64,000 nucleotides of DNA from Stromatinia cepivora (Eukaryota; Ascomycota; Leotiomycetes; Helotiales; Sclerotiniaceae): assembly GCA_014898415.1 (NCBI GenBank), contig RCTD01000024.1:62001-126000 (forward strand). The letters run 5' to 3'. The notes beneath the pieces are model-generated. The model saw only the letters and a list, made by a program, of their open reading frames with translations. It was not told the DNA's origin and made no database searches. The position numbers and the translations under genes were made by a program. Position 1 is the first letter of the stretch. Each line of letters opens with the position of its first letter. Shown one piece after another: positions 47,898 to 61,330 of this stretch.

Positions 47898-48269
47898 TTA
47901 TTCAAACATTTAAAATGTTTATCAATTTTGATTAAAAAGTATTAAATGTTGATTTAAATTAATAAAAATTTAAAATACTTTGTTTTTTTAAAATAATTTT
48001 AAAAACTATTTAATATTTTTATATATTGATATTCTAATTAATCTTCTTTAATTTAATTATCTTTTGAATTCCTTTGTTTTCATTCTTTATATTTATTTTG
48101 AAACTAAATTAAATTATATATTTTAAAGAAGAAAAGAGTATAAAAGAATTGAAATATCAAACTCTAATATATCATTATATAACTTTTTATAATTAAATAT
48201 AAATTTTATTTTGTTTCTTTTTTCTTGAATAATTAATTGTTTTTTTATTAATTTTTTTTCTATACTATT

Positions 48270-48551
48270 TGTCACGAATCGTGAACCACAGGAGGCTAAT
48301 CACGTGATACCTCTTATCTCCCATATCAATTGGTGAACTGATCATCCATGTATATGTATTACAATTCATACGATTTAATATAATAAAATGATAACCCCAA
48401 TAATATATGCGCACAGCCCCACAACTCACGAATGAGTATTTGTGTATATATATCTAGTCGCTCCTTACAAGTCATAATTCTTCAATTGTAGATTCTAAGG
48501 AACATAATTGACCCTGTTTATTCAGCTCTACTACGGCTCTTGTGCGTCACA
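48270..48551 (+). mobile_element. Solo LTR, 282 bp, of the same Ty3/gypsy family
   Basis: It begins TGTCACGAATCGTG and ends GCTCTTGTGCGTCACA (TG...CA). It is flanked by the 5 bp duplication CTATT at 48265-48269 and 48552-48556. It aligns end to end with the LTRs of elements A and B. It retains many C and G lost in those, so it is the best-preserved copy here and the reference used for comparison. Confidence 0.93.
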
Positions 48552-49188
48552 CTATTTATATATATATATCTCGATATATCTCTTTCACAATATAGTAAAT
48601 ACTAGTATTCGATTATATTTGAGTGAATTCGAAATAAATTATTAAATAGATTTAAAAAACTTTATTGCTCTAATATAAAAATAGATTAAAACAATAATAT
48701 AATTTAATAAAAATAATTGAAATATATAATTTCTAATATTGAATACTATTAATAATTTATTCAATAGTTTATTTGTATAATTAAAAATAGTAATTTTTAT
48801 ATTTTCAAATGATATTAAATACTGAATATTTTAAAAGAATCTCTTTTTTAATATTCAATATATTCAATATATAATCAAAAACGAATGATAATATTTAAAT
48901 ATTATTATTAATCAATATTCAAAAATCGATTTTTATTCAATTTTTTTAGATTAATATTCAAATACTAGCATATGAATGTTATATATACTAGTATTTTTTT
49001 GCTGCCCTAACTATCTAGCTAGCCAGGAAAGATATTCCATCAATATCAACATTATCATTCAGCAAATCATGTTTGTGTAAATTATGTAAATCATGCAAAC
49101 CCTCAAATATATCGTCATCAAAAGGAAGTTCTGCACAATTAACATCACTTACCTCCTCCATTATTTCCTCTTCAATCCCTATTTCCCT
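48552..49188. other. AT-rich spacer between solo LTR and transcription factor gene
   Basis: AT-rich up to about 49000, then normal composition at the 3' flank of the transcription factor gene. The palindrome AATACTAGTATT-like occurs near 48600 and 48990. No gene seen. Confidence 0.5.
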
Positions 49189-50917
49189 CTACAAATCATA
49201 GGGAACCCCCGCCTCCCCCTCATCCTCCACAAACAACTCCGTCCGAAACTCCACACCAGCCAATCCCGCCCCCTCCACCCCCAACACCTTACCATCTAAA
49301 TCCTCACCCATCCCCTCTCTCCTCCCCGCCACTCTCTCCGCAACCCTCAACACCTCCTCCGCCTGCCAAAAGCCCTCTTTTTTCCTCACCAATCTCAGAA
49401 GCTCAATCGCTTGTCGATATAAATGCGGATCTGGCGCAGACATAGCTATAAAATACAACGGAGCAATAACTCCCCCATCAGCCGTCAGAAACGCACCTCC
49501 ATACTCCGAGCTCGCGTGTCTGAGAACGGATCGGGAAATATCGATGATGGATTGGAAGCGTTGATGTTCGGAAATAGGGATATGTTCGGAATTTGTGGTA
49601 AGGTGGGAATGGACGCGCAGATCGACGATTAGGGAGAGCGTTTGGTAGTGCAGTTGCAGGAGGAGACTGCGGTGGATTTCACGGGGATTCCAGGTTGAGA
49701 AGGAACTTCGGATTAGGCCGTCGAAGGCGCGTTTCCAGTTTAACATTCCGGTGTTGAAGGCGTGGAGGAGTTTGGTGCGGTGGGGAAATGGGGGTTCGGA
49801 ATTAGAGGGGTTTTGGCGTTGTTGCTGTTGTTGGCGATGGGAATGGGAACGGGATGGTTTGGGAGACACGGCGGTAAGAACGTAGAAAATGCGGAGTTCG
49901 TAGTATTGCTGCGCCAGACTCGCAGCCTGGAGACTGGGGAAACGATCGCCGCATTCGGGTTCTTGGATATTACTATCGGGGATTAAAACGGGTTTGCGCG
50001 AATCCCAAAAGGAGGTTGCTTGGACGTCGAAACGAGTGAAGACTTCGAGAATATTTTCTTGTGCTTGTTTTATTGCTGGGGGTGTATCTTGCGCTGCCCA
50101 TGTATTGTATATCCTCAATCCATTTTCCAAATGTTCGAGTGCTTTTCCATGATTTCCCTGTGCATTTTCCAAACAGACGAATATAATGCAACACGTTAAC
50201 GTGACTTGAATATCATCCTCCGATTCTAGAGAACGAATATATCGAATTGATTTATTATATTGCAGAAGAAAAACCCGTTGGGTCGCATACGAAGGGTTAA
50301 CTAAATAATCATGCAAAACCGAAATCGCAATTACGGCATGGAGAACGGCAGGATAAGCTTCACTGAGCTGAAGGATCATCCGACGCCAAAATTCGGAATC
50401 GGCATTCACCCCCATCAAGCCGAATATGGTTCGATGACGAAAGTGATCGAAATATCGATGTTCTTTACTGCTGCGTGTAGAAGTAAGACCTGGGGTTATG
50501 GAGATGCGATTTGGTGAGAGGACCATGGCGCTATGGTTTGGTGTGTGGTATTCGCAGGTTCGACCCGTGCTACTGCATTTGTGGCATTGGGGTTTGCTTT
50601 CGTCACATTTTACGTGGCGGATCCTTGAGTTTGGGTTGAGGTTTAGCTACTCTGTAATTCTTTCATAGCCTTTGAATTTGGGCTTGCGGGTTTGCAATGG
50701 CGGAAGAATCGGAAAATATCAGAATTGTACATTTGCTAGTCGTCATGATGGCTGTTCTTGATGCCCCCCAGAGACACGGGGATAAATGTTGTAGAGAGAT
50801 ATGATAAATGTAAAATACATACTTGCAAATGAGACATGCCCCTCTCGATTTCTTAAATTTAGACCGAGACCTCTTTTCTTTTTCAGAAAGAGCTTCGGAT
50901 GATATTATATCAGCCAT
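49189..50917 (-). CDS. Zn2Cys6 fungal transcription factor
   Basis: Exons 50823-50917 and 49189-50623 (199 bp intron) give 509 aa. The intron separates the second cysteine pair from the rest of the binuclear cluster: C28, C31 in exon 1, then C38, C45, C48 and C55 after splicing, matching C-x2-C-x6-C-x6-C-x2-C-x6-C. Basic residues (K-F-K-K-S-R-G) precede the cluster. The remainder resembles the fungal-specific regulatory domain of such factors, with helices such as A-V-L-H-A-V-I-A-I-S-V-L-H-D-Y and a long Q-rich stretch (Q-Q-Q-Q-Q-R-Q). The target genes are unknown. The gene is an island of normal composition between transposon blocks and lacks RIP-type stops, so it appears under selection. 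Start chosen as the only ATG upstream of the cluster in frame. Confidence 0.88.
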
Positions 50918-51314
50918 TGCATTTTATTATTGAAGTAAGAAGATACACCAACAATGATCATCGTCAAATATTCTTACTACGCAGGATATGAAAAGGGGAG
51001 GAAAGGGAACTAATTATAGTGCATGAAGCAATGACGCGTATATTCATTTACAAATAATTGTATTGGCCGACAAGCCTCATTTAAATATCTTATCAAAGCC
51101 ACAAAACGTTTTTCTGGTGACCTGCGCAGGGATATTCACTTATTTATAAAACAACGCTTCATAATGTGATTTGTTGAATCTGATTGGTCAAATTCATGTA
51201 AAACTGCGGGGGCATAGTGAATAAAGATAAGGATTTGTTAATCAAAGATATTATATTATTATAAGTTCGAAGTAGAGACTAGAGTATAATAATAGATTAT
51301 ATAGATTATTTTCG
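50918..51314. promoter_or_regulatory. Transcription factor promoter up to the transposon boundary
   Basis: About 400 bp separates the start codon from the target-site duplication of element A at 51315, so the promoter is truncated by, or directly adjoins, the nested transposons. No motif is identified. Confidence 0.4.
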
Positions 51315-51319
51315 GGAAT

Positions 51320-51625
51320 TGTTACGAATCGTGAACCACAGGAGGTTAATCACATGATATCTCTTATCTCTCTTATTAATTGGTAAGCTGATTGTTTATA
51401 TATATATATTACGATTTATACGATTTAGTATAATAAAATGATAATGTTAATAATATATATATATAATTTTATAATTCACGAATGAATATTTATATATATA
51501 TATATCTAATTGCTCTTTAGAATTTATAATTGAAGACTTTATAAACTATAATTCTTCAATTATAGATTCTAAAGAATATAATTGATTTTGTTTATTCAGT
51601 TCTACTATAGTTTTTATATATCACA
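51320..51625 (+). repeat. 5' LTR of element A
   Basis: Starts TGTTACGAATCGTGAACC. It is 306 bp, longer than the 282 bp of the others because of an insert of about 24 bp near 51515-51540. The first 50 bp are lightly changed and the remainder strongly AT-shifted compared with the solo LTR. Confidence 0.9.
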
Positions 51626-53954
51626 TTATTTACAATTCATTACAAATATCCAATCATTTAATGATTTTCCAAATAATATCTTATTTTAATAATACCTTCT
51701 TAAATAAACCTTTATAAATATTCTATTCAGAAAAAGAAGATCTATTCCGATCTAATTAACAAAAATATAAACCTTTTTAGAAATATATTATTATTTTCAT
51801 AATACAATGAACTCTATTTTTTATATATCCTGAATTTTCGAAAATCTATTCTAAAAAGCTTTTTTCTTTTCTTCAATTATTTTAATAATCCTTCGAAAAA
51901 AATATAAATATAAACTTTAATAATATTATTATTAGAAAAAAGAAGATTAATAAAAAGAAAATTCCAATATATAAAGTTAATATTTTTAATAATTCAATTG
52001 TTCTTTTTAATTTTTATTATAATTATAAAATATTTATATAATAATTATAAATTTGAAAAAGAAGAATCGATAATTGAAAGTTATAATGATGATAAGTTTT
52101 GTAATAATGTAATTTCCTTTTAAACTTTAAATAATATTAATATAAATATTCAAATCAATAATAATACTTGAAACTTTTTTTATTCTTTTAATTGAAAATT
52201 AAGGATCTTTATTTAAACAAATCAAAAAATCTTAAAATCAAAGAAAGAAAACTTCGATTAAATAATCTAATCATTTAAAACTTTTCAATAATTCTTTTTT
52301 CTTTTCAAGAAATAATAATCTATATAATAATTAGGATTCTTTTCATTCAAAAAATCAATTCAATTGATCAAGATTATATTTCTATATTAATTATAATTTG
52401 TATCAAAATATATATATATCAAAATCTATAAATTTTATTATTAAATTTAATAATAATATTGAACTTAAAATTGGTTTAAAATGATTATTGATTATAGAAC
52501 AATTTGAATTATATATTACATTATTTAAAAATGAAATATAATATTATATATATATAATCGATCAAACAGAATCGAAAATATAAATATATTATTATACTTT
52601 TTATATACGAATACTTTAATTCATTATATTCGAATTAATCAAACAATTTATAACGATCTATTGGAATTCAATTAAAATCAATTATATTCATTTTCAATAT
52701 AAAATATAAATTATATTCAATACAATTCGATATAGCAATTTCCTAAAATAATATAGGAAATTCAGATTATTTGTTATCCAAATAGAGATCATTAATAATA
52801 AGATTTTATTTAAGAATTTCGAATAAAAGATTTCCGATTTTTTTTTACAAATAATAATAGTATTTATCAAAGATTATAAATTTATAAAAGAATTTATAAA
52901 TATATTTACTAAAATAAATCAAAATGAAATTTTATTACAAAATAAAATCGATATTATATTAAACGAAATACCTTTATAGTTATTTATAAATTAATGATTA
53001 TTACAAATTCTTTACAATTTTTTTGAAACTTTAATAATTTCAATTTTGGAATCTTTATGTTTTCGAAATCATTTCCATTTTGGAATATTCATTTTGGATA
53101 TATAAATTTTATTATATTTAATAACTATTTGAATTTCAAATATTTATTATCTTTTTCCTTTTCTAAGATAATATATATATCGATATCTTATATCGATAAT
53201 TTCAATAAAACTAAAACAATAAAAGAAGAAATAAAAGAATTCGAAGAATATCAAAATATTGAAAAGGATTTTAATTCAGAAATTATAATTGAAATTATAT
53301 AGAATATTCATTTAAAAGAAAAAAAGCATTTAAAATCAAATATTTAAATTCTATTTTTATTCTAAATATTATATAGAATATAAGATTTCTTGATTTAATA
53401 AAACTTATAGAAGGAAAAATACTCATTTTTTTTGTAATCTTTTAAAGAATAATTATATTTATTAATTAAGAGTATTTATTAATTTTAGAATAAATAGATT
53501 TGTTTTTATTAATATTTTACTTTTTATTTATTTATTTCTTATATTTAAATCAAGAATTATATTATTTGAAGTTTTGATTAAAATCAAAGGGTATAATAAT
53601 ATATAAGACTATATTATTATTTATTTTATATTTTTTAATTTAATGATTAATAATTATAAATAATCTTTTATTTTTTTTTATCATTGAATTAAAGAATTAT
53701 AATATTATTTTAGATAGATTCTAATTATCAGAAATTCGAGTGAAATTTGATTACTTTAATTGATATCTCGAATGATCTAAAGAGAGATCTTATATTATTT
53801 TCTATTCAAATAATTTTTTTATTATTTAATTATTCTTTCAGAAATAAAAAATCGATCGATTAATTCAATAAGATATTGATCAACGAAATAATTAATTCGA
53901 AGAATATTGAAATTGAAGAGATTTATAATTGAATAGATCAATTGTAATTGATAA

Positions 53955-54236
53955 TGTCACGAATCGTGAACCACAGGAGGCTAACCACGTGATACCTCTT
54001 ATCTCCCATATCAATTTATAAGCTGATCATCCGTACGTATGCATTACGAATCATACAATTTAATATAATAAAATAATAACTTTAATAATGTATACGCATA
54101 ATCTTGTAATTCATAAATGGGTATTTGTATATATATATCTAATTGCTTTTTACGAGCTATAATTCTTCAATTATAGATTCTAAGGAATATAATTGACTCT
54201 ATTTATTCAACTCTATTATGGTTTTTGTGTATCATA
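53955..54236 (+). repeat. 5' LTR of element B
   Basis: The first about 65 bp match the solo LTR almost exactly (TGTCACGAATCGTGAACCAC), while the inner part is C-to-T and G-to-A shifted and the end reads GTGTATCATA instead of GTGCGTCACA. Confidence 0.92.
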
Positions 54237-55347
54237 TTATCTACAATTTATTTACAAGCATCCAATCATTTGATGGTCTTTTAAATAATATTTCACTTTA
54301 ATAATACCTTCTTAGATGAACTTTTATAAATGTTATATCTAGAGGAAGAAAATCTATTCCGATTTAATCGATGAAGATATAAATACCTTTAAAAGTGTAT
54401 TATCATTTTCACAATACAATGAACTTCTTTTTCTATACGCTTCGAATCTTCGAAAGTATATTCTAAGGAACCCTTTCCTTTTTCTCAATTATTTCAACAA
54501 CTTTTCAAAGAAAATATGAATATAGAATTGGATAATGTTATTATTGAAAAAAAGAAGATTGATAAAAAAAAGATTTCAATATATAAAGTTGATATTCTCA
54601 ATAATTCAATTGCTTTTTTCGAATTATTATTATAATTACAAGATCTTTATATAATGGTTATAAATTTGAAAGAGAAGAATCGATAATTGAAAGTTATGAT
54701 AACGATAAGCTCTGCAATAATGCAACCTCCTTTTAAACCTCAAATAATGTTTATACAGGTATTCAGGTCAACAGTAGTATCTGGGATTCCCTTTATTCTT
54801 TCAATCGAAACCTAAGGACCTTTATTCAAATAAACCTGAAGATCCTGAAATTAAAGGAAGAAAACTTTAATTAAATAATCTAATCATCCAGAACTCTCCA
54901 ATAAATTTCCTTCCCTTTTAAAAAGTAATGATTTATTTAATAATCAGGGGTTCCTTTATTCAAGAAACCAATTTAATTGGCCAAGATTGTATTCCCGTAT
55001 CAATCATAATTCGCAATAAGATGTATATACATCAAAACCTATAAATCTTATTATTAAACTTAACAATGGTATTGAATCTAAAACTAATTTGTGACAATTA
55101 TTAATTATAGAACAACTTAAACTATATATTATATCATTTAAAAATGAAATACAATATTATGTATATATAATCGACCAAACCGAATCGGAAATATAAATAT
55201 ATTATCATACTTTTTATATATAAATACTCCGATTCACAATACTTGAATTGATCGAATAACTTACAACGATCTATCGGAACCCAGTCGAAGTTGATGATAC
55301 TTGTTTTTAATATGAAATATAAGTTATGTTTAATATAATTTGATATA

Positions 55348-56726
55348 CAGTAACCGTGCACTTATATTACCCCAAAACCTTAAAAACGCATAAATTTCGC
55401 GAATTGAATTTCAACTCTCTTTATTATTTATTCATCAATAACACCACAACATACTCCTAGAACCTTGAATATTGAAAGGGAGTTAGCTTTTAAACATTTT
55501 ACTCCATATTTACGTGACAAAATTATTGGCAAAGCTTCCAATGATTCTAATCCTTATCATATCACAATTGATCTCAATCTCGAAGCACGAATTGTTTACT
55601 ATATTCTACAACAAAATACATTACGCAATAAAGGAATAAATCTACCTCGTACTCCTCGAACTAGATTTTAAACAAAAAGAAAAGAACATATACTAATTCG
55701 ATACATTCGATTACATCCAAAATCAACCTATACACAAACAAAAACAACTATAGGCCTTAAATATAGTACCTCTACTATTAAAAAGATTTTGAAGACCTAT
55801 AGAATCATCAATTGAAAATATAAAAAGCGGCCGGAACTTACCCAAACACATACACTCAAACGACTTACATAATGCCTAGCACATAAGGGGTTGATAATAA
55901 AGGAATAAGGATTAATTATATAGAACAACGAATGCTCTGTAAAGCGGAGGCGGGGTAAAAGAAGAGAATAGTGCTTCCACATTCCCGCTCAGAAATGGGA
56001 ACCTAGAATAATTCAAACATATAATACAAATAAGAATATGAAGGTTATAATCTGGAAAGACTTTTGGAATCTTGGAAGGAGCAATCTATATATAATAAAT
56101 AGAGATTTTGAAAATAAAAAACATAAGTATAATGCTAATTTATATCTTGAGATCCTCGATACTGAGATAGACCCTGCTTTTGAAAGATTAGGTCCAGAGT
56201 ATGAATTTATACAGGATAATGTTTCTATTCATCGTGCCCATAAAGTACAGGATTGGTTTCAAGAGAAAGGGATCCCAATATTGAAGGATTGGCCTCCTTA
56301 TTCTCCTGATCTCAATCCTATTGAATATATTTGATAAGCTTTAAAAGTAAAATTATATAAGATGTTTCCTGACATTATAACCAACAAAAACGAATCGGAA
56401 TATGCTAGACAAAGGTTAGAGAATTGTTTATAAGTAGCTTGGGATACATTAGATCAAGAATTATTCGATAAATTAGGAGCGAGTATACCTGATAGAATTG
56501 AGGCCTGTATCGCGACAAAAGACTGGCATACAAAATATTGATTAATTGTGGAGCGATAAGAATTTGAATTTTTTTTGGGGAATAATATAGATATAAAACT
56601 TCAATATATTCAAATTTTAAATTATAATAATTAATGGTTGATTTTATAATTAAGTTGAAAGGTAGATGTTGAATATATAAAAAAACTGAAATTAGGTTGT
56701 GGGGTAATATAAGTTGACTAGTACTG
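55348..56726 (+). mobile_element. Tc1/mariner element inserted in element B
   Basis: 1379 bp with imperfect terminal inverted repeats of about 35 bp sharing CAGTA at the tip and CTTATATTACCCCA inside, flanked by TA at 55346-55347 and 56727-56728. The empty site is preserved in element A at about 52730 (GATATAGCAATTT), matching GATATA | TAGCAATTT around the insertion. This proves insertion with TA duplication, after the A and B lineages diverged. Confidence 0.95.
55465..56541 (+). pseudogene. Tc1-type transposase, broken by about nine stop codons
   Basis: One continuous frame of 359 codons from ATG 55465 to TGA 56541, with no frameshift but internal TAA, TAG and TGA codons. The N-terminal half contains a helix-turn-helix-like DNA-binding region with P-R-T-P-R-T-R-F. 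The C-terminal half shows the DDE domain: I-Q-D-N (second catalytic Asp) and D-W-P-P-Y-S-P-D-L-N-P-I-E (third catalytic Glu), 35 residues apart. The first catalytic Asp position reads Asn in a stretch already carrying a stop. Stops fit loss of Trp and Gln codons through G:C to A:T changes. Inactive as it stands. Confidence 0.92.
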
Positions 56727-58391
56727 TAGCAATTTTTTAGAATGGTATAAGAAATTTAGATTACTTATTACCCAAATAGAAATTATTGATAATAAAATCC
56801 TATTCAGGGATTTCGAATAGAAGATTTCCGATTTTCTTTTATAAATGATAATAATACCTATCAAGGATTATAAGATTATAGAAAAACTCGTGAATATATT
56901 TATTAGAGTAAATCAAAACGAAATTTTATTACAAAAACGAAACCGATATTATATTGATCAAAAAGTTTTTGTAATTATTCACAAATTAATGGTTACTACA
57001 AATCCTTTGCAACTCTTTTGGAGCTTTAATAGCTTCAATTTTGGAATCTTTATATTCCCGAAATCATTTTTACCCTAGAATACTCCTTTCGGATACACCG
57101 GCTTCACTGTATTTAATAACTATTCGAATTTCAAACACTCATCGTCCTCCCTCTTTCCTGAAGCAATATATACATTGATACCTTATATCGATAATCTCAA
57201 TAAGATTGAAACAGTATAAGAAAAAGCAGAAGAATTCGAAGAATATCGGGATATCGAAGAAGATTTCAGTCTAGAAACTACAATTGAAGTTATATAGAAT
57301 GTTTGTTTAGAAAAAGAAAAGTGTTTAAAATCAAATGCTTAGATTCTATCTCTATTCTAAGCACTATACAGGATATGAGATTTCTTAATCTAATTAAGCT
57401 TATAGAAGGAAAAGCACTCATTTTTCTCTGTAATCTTTCGAAAAATAATTACATTTATTGATCAAGAGTATTCATTGATTCTGAAGCAAATGGATTTGCC
57501 TTTATTAACATCATACTCTTTATTTGTTTATTTCCTATATTTAAATCAAGAATTATACTGTTTGAAGTTTCAATTGAAGTTAAAGGGTATAATGATATGC
57601 AAGGCTATATTATTACCTATTTCACATTCCTTAATTTAATGATCGATAATTGTGAATAATCTTTTATCCCTTTCTTTATTATTGAATTAGGGAGTTATAA
57701 TATTATTTTAGGTAAACTTTGATTATCAGAGATTCGAGCGAAATTCGATTGCTTCAATCGATGTTTCGAATAATTTAAAAAGAGATTTTGTATTATTTTC
57801 TATTCGAATAATTTTTTGGTTATTCAATTATCTTTTTACAAACGAAAGATCGATTGATTAGTTCAATAAGATATTGATCGACGAAATAATCAATTCGAAG
57901 AATATTGGAACCGAAGAGATTCATAATTGAGTAGATCAATCGCAATTGATGATGTATAATAAGAACCTTCAAATATGAATGCAATACAGACTCTTGTTGA
58001 AAAGGAAGAAATCCTGATTCCTTTTAAGTTCAATTCATTTTTTTCCTAATCAATTATATTACCATTATAGATTTACGAATGCTTCCCTTGTATATCGCTC
58101 GAAATCCTCGATCTATGTGTACTCAAATCTGATAAGTTCTAATTAGAATACAAAAAAGATGAACAAATTGAACTCTTTATTATTACTTTGAAAGAATTCG
58201 ATGATATAATAGATTTCCGATAGAACGAATGATATACGGAAGAAAGAATATTGGTTGTTCTGATCGAATTCAAGAATATAAAAGTTTGAAAGAAATTCGA
58301 TCGAGTATTGATCGAAATCGATTCAGAATCTGAAATACCATTTGAATATCGATAATATCATCGAATCTTTTTTAAGTATAAATCAAATATT

Positions 58392-61330
58392 TTGCTTCTT
58401 AATCAATCTTATAATTATAAAATCATATTGGAAGGTAAAGGAGAACAAGTTTTGTATTATAGTCTGTTTTATAAGATATCCTTAGAACAATTAGAAATTG
58501 TTAAAGAATATATTATAGATAATTTTAGTAAAGGTTTTATTGAATTTAATCAAGCCTTTTATACTGTATCTATCCTATTCGTCAAGAAACTCAATAATAG
58601 TTTGAGATTCTATATAAACTTCAGATTATTGAATTCTTTGATATATAAGGATCGGTATCTCTTCCCTTTGATCAACGAAATGTTTTCTCGGTTTTCCAAT
58701 ACTAAGGTTTTTACCAAACTCGATATTCATCAAACTTTCCATTATATAAAAATGGATCCTACTTCGGAAAAATATACTATTTTTCGAACCCGATATAGAT
58801 TATATAAATACAAGATTATATTATTCGGATTAACGAATGATCCTGTAATTTATCAGTATTATATGAATGATATTCTATTCGATTATCTAAACATCTTTTG
58901 TATAACATATCTCAACAATATTCTAATCTATTTCGAGAACAAAAAAGAATATCAAATTTATATTAAATTAATTCTTGAATAATTAGAAACCGTTGATTTA
59001 CAAATGGATCTCAAGAAATACGAATTCAATGTTATATATATTAAATATTTGGGTTTTATTATCTTTACTAAAGGAATAAAAATAGATCTTAAAAAGATTG
59101 AAATAATTAAGAATTAGATCTTTCCGATAATAATGAAAGGGATTCAATTATTCCTTGGTTTTTGTAATTTTTATCAATGATTCATTAAGGATTACAATAT
59201 AATAGCGAAACCTTTCAACGAATTCATTAAAGTAAATGTTAAGTTCATATTCGATGAAGTATGCTAAAATATATTTAATATCTTAAAGAAAAAACTTATC
59301 TTTACTTTACTCCTGTAATATTATAATCATTAATTCCCTTATATACTCGAAACAGATATATCCGATAGAATAATTGTTAATATATTATTATAATAATATA
59401 ATAAAGATTGGTTTCCTATAGCTTATTTCTCCAAAACTATAGTTATCGCTGAATTGAATTATAAAGTTTATAATAAAGAAATATTATTAATCATTCGATC
59501 TTTCAATTATTAGAAAACAGAACTCACCGGTTCACCATATAAAATCAAGATTTATATCGATTATAAAGCCCTTGAATATTTTATAATTATTAAGATTCTT
59601 AATGCCTAACAAATTTGTTGAATAGAAGTTCTAATCGATTATAACTTTATTATTATATATCGTTTTGGACAAGATAACCTTTTTGCTGATATTTTAACTT
59701 ATCGGATTAACAAATTGGATCTTCAGAATCATACTAAGAAGAAGAATTGCCTTCAATAGTTTATTAAAGACAATCAAGTTGATATCGAAATTATGAGAAA
59801 AATCTTATAAAAGTATTATTTAAACGAAATAGCGATTATTAGTATCGATTTGAATGAAATCGCTCCTCGATTCGATTTAATTAACTATATCATTGAAGCA
59901 AATAAAATTATAGATAATTTGCTAGTATTCAGAATATAAACTATTCAAGATTACAAGTATATATCACTTCAAAATGATCTTTTACTCTATAATAATCGTT
60001 TGATAATGCCCGATATCGACAACCTTCGAATTTATCTGATTTGTAAAATTTATAATTCCGTTTCTATTGTTTATCTTGATATAAATAAAATCTATCTTTT
60101 ATTATCTCAATAATATTATTAATCCAGAATACACGATACTATAATCAGATATATATATAATTATTATATTTACAAATATAATTCTGTTTTATATGATTGT
60201 ACCCCCGGTTTATTATATCCATTTCCGATTTCTAATCAAGTATGACAATATATCATTATAGATTATTATAGTTTTAATAAGGATAAATATAGATATGATA
60301 ATATTTTAATCATTATTAATCGATTGATGAAGCAGGCTATCTTTATATTTTATCACAAATCAATCGATACTTAAGCTTAAATACAACTATATTTTTATTA
60401 TATATATCGATATTATAGTCCCTTTGATACTATAGTATCGGATTGCGGCCCTCAATTTATATCACAGTTCTAAAAGGAATTCAGCTAAATCCTAGAAACC
60501 GATTTCAAATTATTCATTGCTCACTATTTCCAAATCGATGATCAAATTGAGATCTATAATCAGTATTTTTAATAGTGGTTAAGACTATTTGTTAGTTATT
60601 ATCAAAACGATTGATCAGAATTCCTATTTATGATGGATTATATACAATTTACTTTTCTATACGATTCTTTAGGAGAACTTACACTCTACGAAACCCTATA
60701 CGGGCATACACCGAAATGTGTATAGGAATGAAAGGAAGACGTTAGTAAGCCAATAGACGATATAAATATGCGTGATACCTGTATATATGTAGAACGCAAT
60801 AGATTAGCTTTTATATAAACGAAAGAAGGTTTATTGTATATTCAAATCAAGATATCGAAATCTATGAATGCTTATCAATGTAAAGTCGATTTCGATATCG
60901 GAGATTATATATAATTTAATATAAAGAGTTATTCTATTCAAAGATCATTTAAGAAATTGAATTTCCTAATTCAAGGAAGATTCAAGATTATTGGTTGATC
61001 TAGAAGCTCTTTCAAACTCAAATTCCTGATTACAATGAAAATTCATTTTATTTTCCTTTCAAATCGATTATACAAGGTATATAACGATTCTTTTCCTGAT
61101 TAGATATTCGAATCACCTCTATCTATTAATATAACTAATGATTCGGAATAGGAAGTAAAGAAGGTTCTAATAATAAAGAAAATATGAAAAACCTTATTAT
61201 ACAGAATCTTGTGGCTTAATAATGATATCGATCTTATTTAATATCCTACTTCCGATTTTAAAACATTATTGTACCTTCTACATGATTTTCATTTGGCTAA
61301 TCCAACATTATCTAATCTTTTTAATCGATT
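58392..61330 (+). pseudogene. Ty3/gypsy pol remnant: reverse transcriptase, RNase H, integrase
   Basis: The reverse transcriptase part remains open at 58392-58982 (196 codons) with the palm motif F-T-K-L-D-I and F-G-L-T-N-D-P. The catalytic Y-x-D-D box, however, reads Y-L-N-N, both Asp changed as expected for G-to-A transitions. From 58983 the same pol continues in pieces: thumb/connection (F-L-G-F-C-N-F-Y), RNase H, then integrase remnants including D-C-G-P-Q-F-I-S-Q-F near 60440 and G-H-T-P-K near 60700. Numerous stops interrupt it. Order RT-RNaseH-integrase identifies Ty3/gypsy rather than Ty1/copia. Upstream (54.2-58.0 kb) lies the gag region, too decayed to delimit. Confidence 0.9.

Larger units (their letters stand above)
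43131..48269. other. Extremely AT-rich decayed block
   Basis: About 5.1 kb of mostly A and T with no coding potential. The left part (about 44.4-46.0 kb) has more C than G on the + strand and the right part (46.05-48.2 kb) more G than C, with the change at about 46012-46040, where a GC-richer remnant occurs. It is probably RIP-degraded repeat DNA, but no LTR, TIR or protein remnant is recognisable. Confidence 0.6.

Noticed and set aside
43131..48269. Inserted mitochondrial DNA as source of the AT-rich block
   Set aside because: No mitochondrial protein, rRNA or tRNA remnant is visible, and decayed repeats of similar composition lie next to it.
48597..49000. Possible small inverted-repeat element bounded by AATACTAGTATT-like palindromes
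   Set aside because: Similarity of the two ends is limited to the palindrome itself, and no target duplication is evident.
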